Shown piece by piece: positions 5,944 to 7,915 of a stretch of DNA of 7,915 nt (position 1 is its first letter; every line of letters starts with the position of its first letter). The position numbers were made by a program, and so were the translations under genes. The notes beneath the pieces were generated by a model. It did not search any database. It was given only the letters and a program-made list of their open reading frames with translations, and was not told the origin of the DNA. This DNA comes from Pseudomonadales bacterium (GTDB taxonomy: Bacteria > Pseudomonadota > Gammaproteobacteria > Pseudomonadales > DC-out160): the NCBI GenBank assembly GCA_016765265.1, contig JAESQG010000083.1, positions 6,643 to 14,557 on the forward strand, given 5' to 3'.

Positions 5944-6837
5944 ATGTTAAAACTACAATTCAAAGATCAACGCCAACCCGCCATCTGGCTCTCAGATGAA
6001 AGGTTCACTATTGGGCATGATCCGAAAAATAATTTGCATCTTAAAGAACAAGACGTTGCCGCTTTTCACGCAGAAATCAGACGCGAAAACGATCAATATT
6101 ATCTCGACGACGCTGGCACCAATCGCACCTTTGTTAACGGCGAACTGATTCACGCCCGTTACCAACTGCGAAGAGGCGATAACATCAAAATCGCCAATGT
6201 TGAATTTGAGCTGAGCTCGCCAGTGACAGAAGATGGTGGCAACTCTGATACGCAGCAGGATTGGTCTATTCAAGCCATTAACGGTGAGTTAAAAGGGCAA
6301 AGCTTTCCGATAACTGGCTCCATGACATTAGGCCGATCTAGCAGTTGTGAAATATGCATACACGACGATCGAATATCCCGCCGCCATTCAGAGTTACATG
6401 TCAAAGAGGGTATTCTGAGATTAAAAGATTTAGGCTCCGCCAATGGCACTTTAGTCAATCGAAAAAAAGTGACGGAAGTGTCCCTTTCATCCGGTGATCA
6501 AATTCAATTTGATAGCCTCACCTTTCTGGTGATTGGCCCCACTCATGTGGATGCGGTAGAGCCACAAGATGAGGAGGATATGACGGTATTTTCAGTAGCA
6601 CCTCTCAAAAAACCGGCCCCTGTAATAAAAGCCACCCCCAAAGTACCCAAACAACAGCCCATTAAACGGGATACCAACGCCAATCAACAAGCGTCAATGG
6701 AGGCTACAGGACAAACACCTAATCCCACATCGGTAGCACCGGACTTGACAGCGATAGGATGGGTTAAAGCAGCCGTAATCGGATTTATTGTTATCGCCAC
6801 CACAGTTGGCATCGGCTCTTGGTTCTTTTTAAAATGA
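5944..6837 (+). CDS. Membrane-anchored protein with two FHA domains
   Basis: A 297-residue protein expected to sit in the cytoplasm, held to the inner membrane by a C-terminal helix. FHA domains bind phosphothreonine peptides. FHA1 spans residues 2-90 and FHA2 spans 107-198. FHA2 has the full recognition set: GR at 130-131, SRRH at 145-148 and NG at 167-168. FHA1 keeps N65-G66 and H42 but has GH at 24-25 in place of GR and Ala at 39 in place of the Ser, so it probably does not bind phosphothreonine canonically. Residues 203-270 are an acidic then Pro/Lys-rich linker. Residues 272-295 are a single membrane helix (IGWVKAAVIGFIVIATTVGI onward) with almost nothing after it, a tail-anchor layout. 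GAAAGG at 5931-5936 supports the ATG. The gene ends 13 bases from the end of the convergent kinase-like gene, suggesting a shared phospho-signalling system. No T6SS genes are in view, so a Fha1 role is not supported. Confidence 0.9.
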   Translation: MLKLQFKDQRQPAIWLSDERFTIGHDPKNNLHLKEQDVAAFHAEIRRENDQYYLDDAGTNRTFVNGELIHARYQLRRGDNIKIANVEFELSSPVTEDGGNSDTQQDWSIQAINGELKGQSFPITGSMTLGRSSSCEICIHDDRISRRHSELHVKEGILRLKDLGSANGTLVNRKKVTEVSLSSGDQIQFDSLTFLVIGPTHVDAVEPQDEEDMTVFSVAPLKKPAPVIKATPKVPKQQPIKRDTNANQQASMEATGQTPNPTSVAPDLTAIGWVKAAVIGFIVIATTVGIGSWFFLK

Positions 6838-6850
6838 AAAATAAAATCCG

Positions 6851-7915
6851 CTACTGACCTAAACCTAGAGTTTTTATAAAGTGGCTAATGATCTCCAATA
6901 CATTACCGTTTGTAGCATACACATAACCGGCACCTACACCAGCACCAACACCTGCCAAGGTAATCACCGCTGCCACAACTCCAAATACTTTTTTTAACGA
7001 AGAAGTAGGTGTATCAACTATTGTTACGCTACTTTCTTGACTGACCCGATCGCTGGACATATCTTGCTTAACGCGGTTCAATACGTTCAGCACCTCATCA
7101 AAACTCACTATGCGATTACTCGCCTTGCGACGCAACATCACCGTCAACAGACGTCGCATATCCTCGGGTAACTCCTTATATCTTTTATGGGGAGTCAAAT
7201 GGTTCAATGTCCACTTTGGTCTTACCCCCACCAACATTTGATAAAACATCACTCCAGCAGAATAAATATCGCCTTTAATGGATACAGGCTCACCAGGCAC
7301 ACAGTACCAATTTTTCTTTTGCTTACCACCATAATGTGCTTTAAAACCAAAGTCAGTGATTTTTACCCGCCCTTTGTCGGTAAACAAAACATTGGGAGGG
7401 CGTAAATTACCGTGCACTACTCTATTTTTATGGGCAAAGCTCATACCGCGACTAATAGCCCCAGCAATGGGTAAAAACCGCTTCAAAGTCATTGGGCGTG
7501 CCAGCCGGGAGCGTAAACTCCCCCCATTTACGTACTCCATAATAGCAATAAAAATTCTTTCGTTTTTAGTCACACCCACGACGCTAACGATATTGTCATG
7601 CTTTAAATGGGCCAGCATTTTACTTTCTTGATAGCCTAAACCATCGGAGTTGCATTTTTTGAGTATCAATAAACCACCGTCTTCTCGATTTTCATAAAGA
7701 TAGACAGCGCTATAATCATCTTCTTTTAACACGTCCAACAAGGTGAACTTTTCATGAGCCCGTAAAGTAAACTTTTTTGCTTTTTCTTTTTGTTGCGGTT
7801 TTAAATGAGCTCCCTTCACCACACCCAGAACCCGCGCAACCACTTCATCGGCAGTTTGTGGTCGTTTCTTCGGTTCATCTAACATGCATTGCCAAACTAA
7901 TTTTGACAATTCTTC
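6851..7915 (-). CDS. Ser/Thr kinase-like membrane protein with a C-terminal pseudokinase domain; N-terminus outside window
   Basis: The frame is open to the window edge, so the TTG at 7909 is not the start (residues are numbered from it here). Residues 1-29 read like the last helices of one kinase domain (LSKLVWQCMLDEPKKRPQTA, then DEVVARVL). A second kinase-like domain spans about 47-285. It has a glycine-free loop LKEDDYSAVYL (61-71), a lysine at 84 in LILKK, a candidate alpha-C Glu at 95, HGNLRPPN at 166-173 where HRDLKPxN is expected, DFG at 186-188, a degenerate APE region (VPGEP, 204-208) and DIYSAG at 214-219. Loss of the catalytic Asp makes this domain a predicted pseudokinase. Residues 308-332 are a Gly/Ala-rich membrane helix, followed by about 20 residues, probably periplasmic. 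The upstream, unseen kinase domain may be active. The FHA gene converges on it 13 bases away and may read its product (inference). Confidence 0.88.
   Translation of the reverse strand, partial: EELSKLVWQCMLDEPKKRPQTADEVVARVLGVVKGAHLKPQQKEKAKKFTLRAHEKFTLLDVLKEDDYSAVYLYENREDGGLLILKKCNSDGLGYQESKMLAHLKHDNIVSVVGVTKNERIFIAIMEYVNGGSLRSRLARPMTLKRFLPIAGAISRGMSFAHKNRVVHGNLRPPNVLFTDKGRVKITDFGFKAHYGGKQKKNWYCVPGEPVSIKGDIYSAGVMFYQMLVGVRPKWTLNHLTPHKRYKELPEDMRRLLTVMLRRKASNRIVSFDEVLNVLNRVKQDMSSDRVSQESSVTIVDTPTSSLKKVFGVVAAVITLAGVGAGVGAGYVYATNGNVLEIISHFIKTLGLGQ

Noticed and set aside
6820..6880. Possible terminator between the FHA and kinase-like genes
   Set aside because: A/T-rich runs are present but I found no stem of useful length.
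7187..7631. Plus-strand open frames opposite the kinase-like gene
   Set aside because: The minus strand carries kinase motifs throughout; the plus-strand frames have no recognisable content.
6851..7915. Kinase-like gene as a decayed pseudogene
   Set aside because: The frame is uninterrupted, DFG and the membrane helix are intact, and the substitutions are concentrated at catalytic sites, as in a maintained pseudokinase.

Overview
The window looks like a chromosomal segment of a gammaproteobacterium, possibly a marine or environmental one. The base composition is moderate, roughly mid-40s % GC by eye. The argument is gene content. There is a pdhA-pdhB-pdhC type pyruvate dehydrogenase operon, a lipoprotein cluster (COG3014 family, YcfL-like, LpoB-like) characteristic of gammaproteobacteria, and an FHA protein beside an eukaryotic-type Ser/Thr kinase. 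No mobile element, tRNA, rRNA or CRISPR array is visible. Genus-level assignment is not possible from sequence reading alone.

Layout. (1) Positions 1-2803, plus strand: the 3' part of an E1-alpha gene, a complete E1-beta gene overlapping it by 8 bases, and a complete E2 acyltransferase gene 30 bases downstream. Together they encode the E1 (alpha2beta2) and E2 parts of a 2-oxoacid dehydrogenase complex. No E3 gene follows. (2) Positions 2817-5548, minus strand: three lipoprotein genes, transcribed in the order COG3014-family TPR lipoprotein, YcfL-like lipoprotein, LpoB-like lipoprotein. The cluster ends tail-to-tail with E2, with only 13 bases between the two stop codons. (3) Positions 5549-5943: a divergent intergenic region of about 395 bases. 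(4) Positions 5944-6837, plus strand: a double-FHA protein with a C-terminal membrane anchor. (5) Positions 6851-7915, minus strand: the C-terminal part of a Ser/Thr kinase-like membrane protein, tail-to-tail with the FHA gene and running off the window.

How the genes may work together. The three dehydrogenase subunits form one enzyme complex (established for the family). The three lipoproteins form a recurrent cluster. LpoB activates the peptidoglycan synthase PBP1b in E. coli, so the cluster probably acts at the outer membrane/periplasm, but the roles of the other two are not known. The FHA protein is a plausible phosphothreonine reader for the neighbouring kinase system; this is inference from adjacency.

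Most notable. First, all three lipoprotein genes carry short in-frame tandem repeats with a 15-base (5-codon) period at their N-terminal coding ends, most strikingly about eight units in the YcfL-like gene. More tandem duplications lie in the adjacent non-coding DNA. Second, the kinase gene seems to encode two tandem kinase domains. The fully visible second one is a pseudokinase: it has HGN instead of HRD and no glycine in the glycine-rich loop, but DFG is kept. Third, the FHA partner mirrors this, with a degenerate first FHA domain and a canonical second one.
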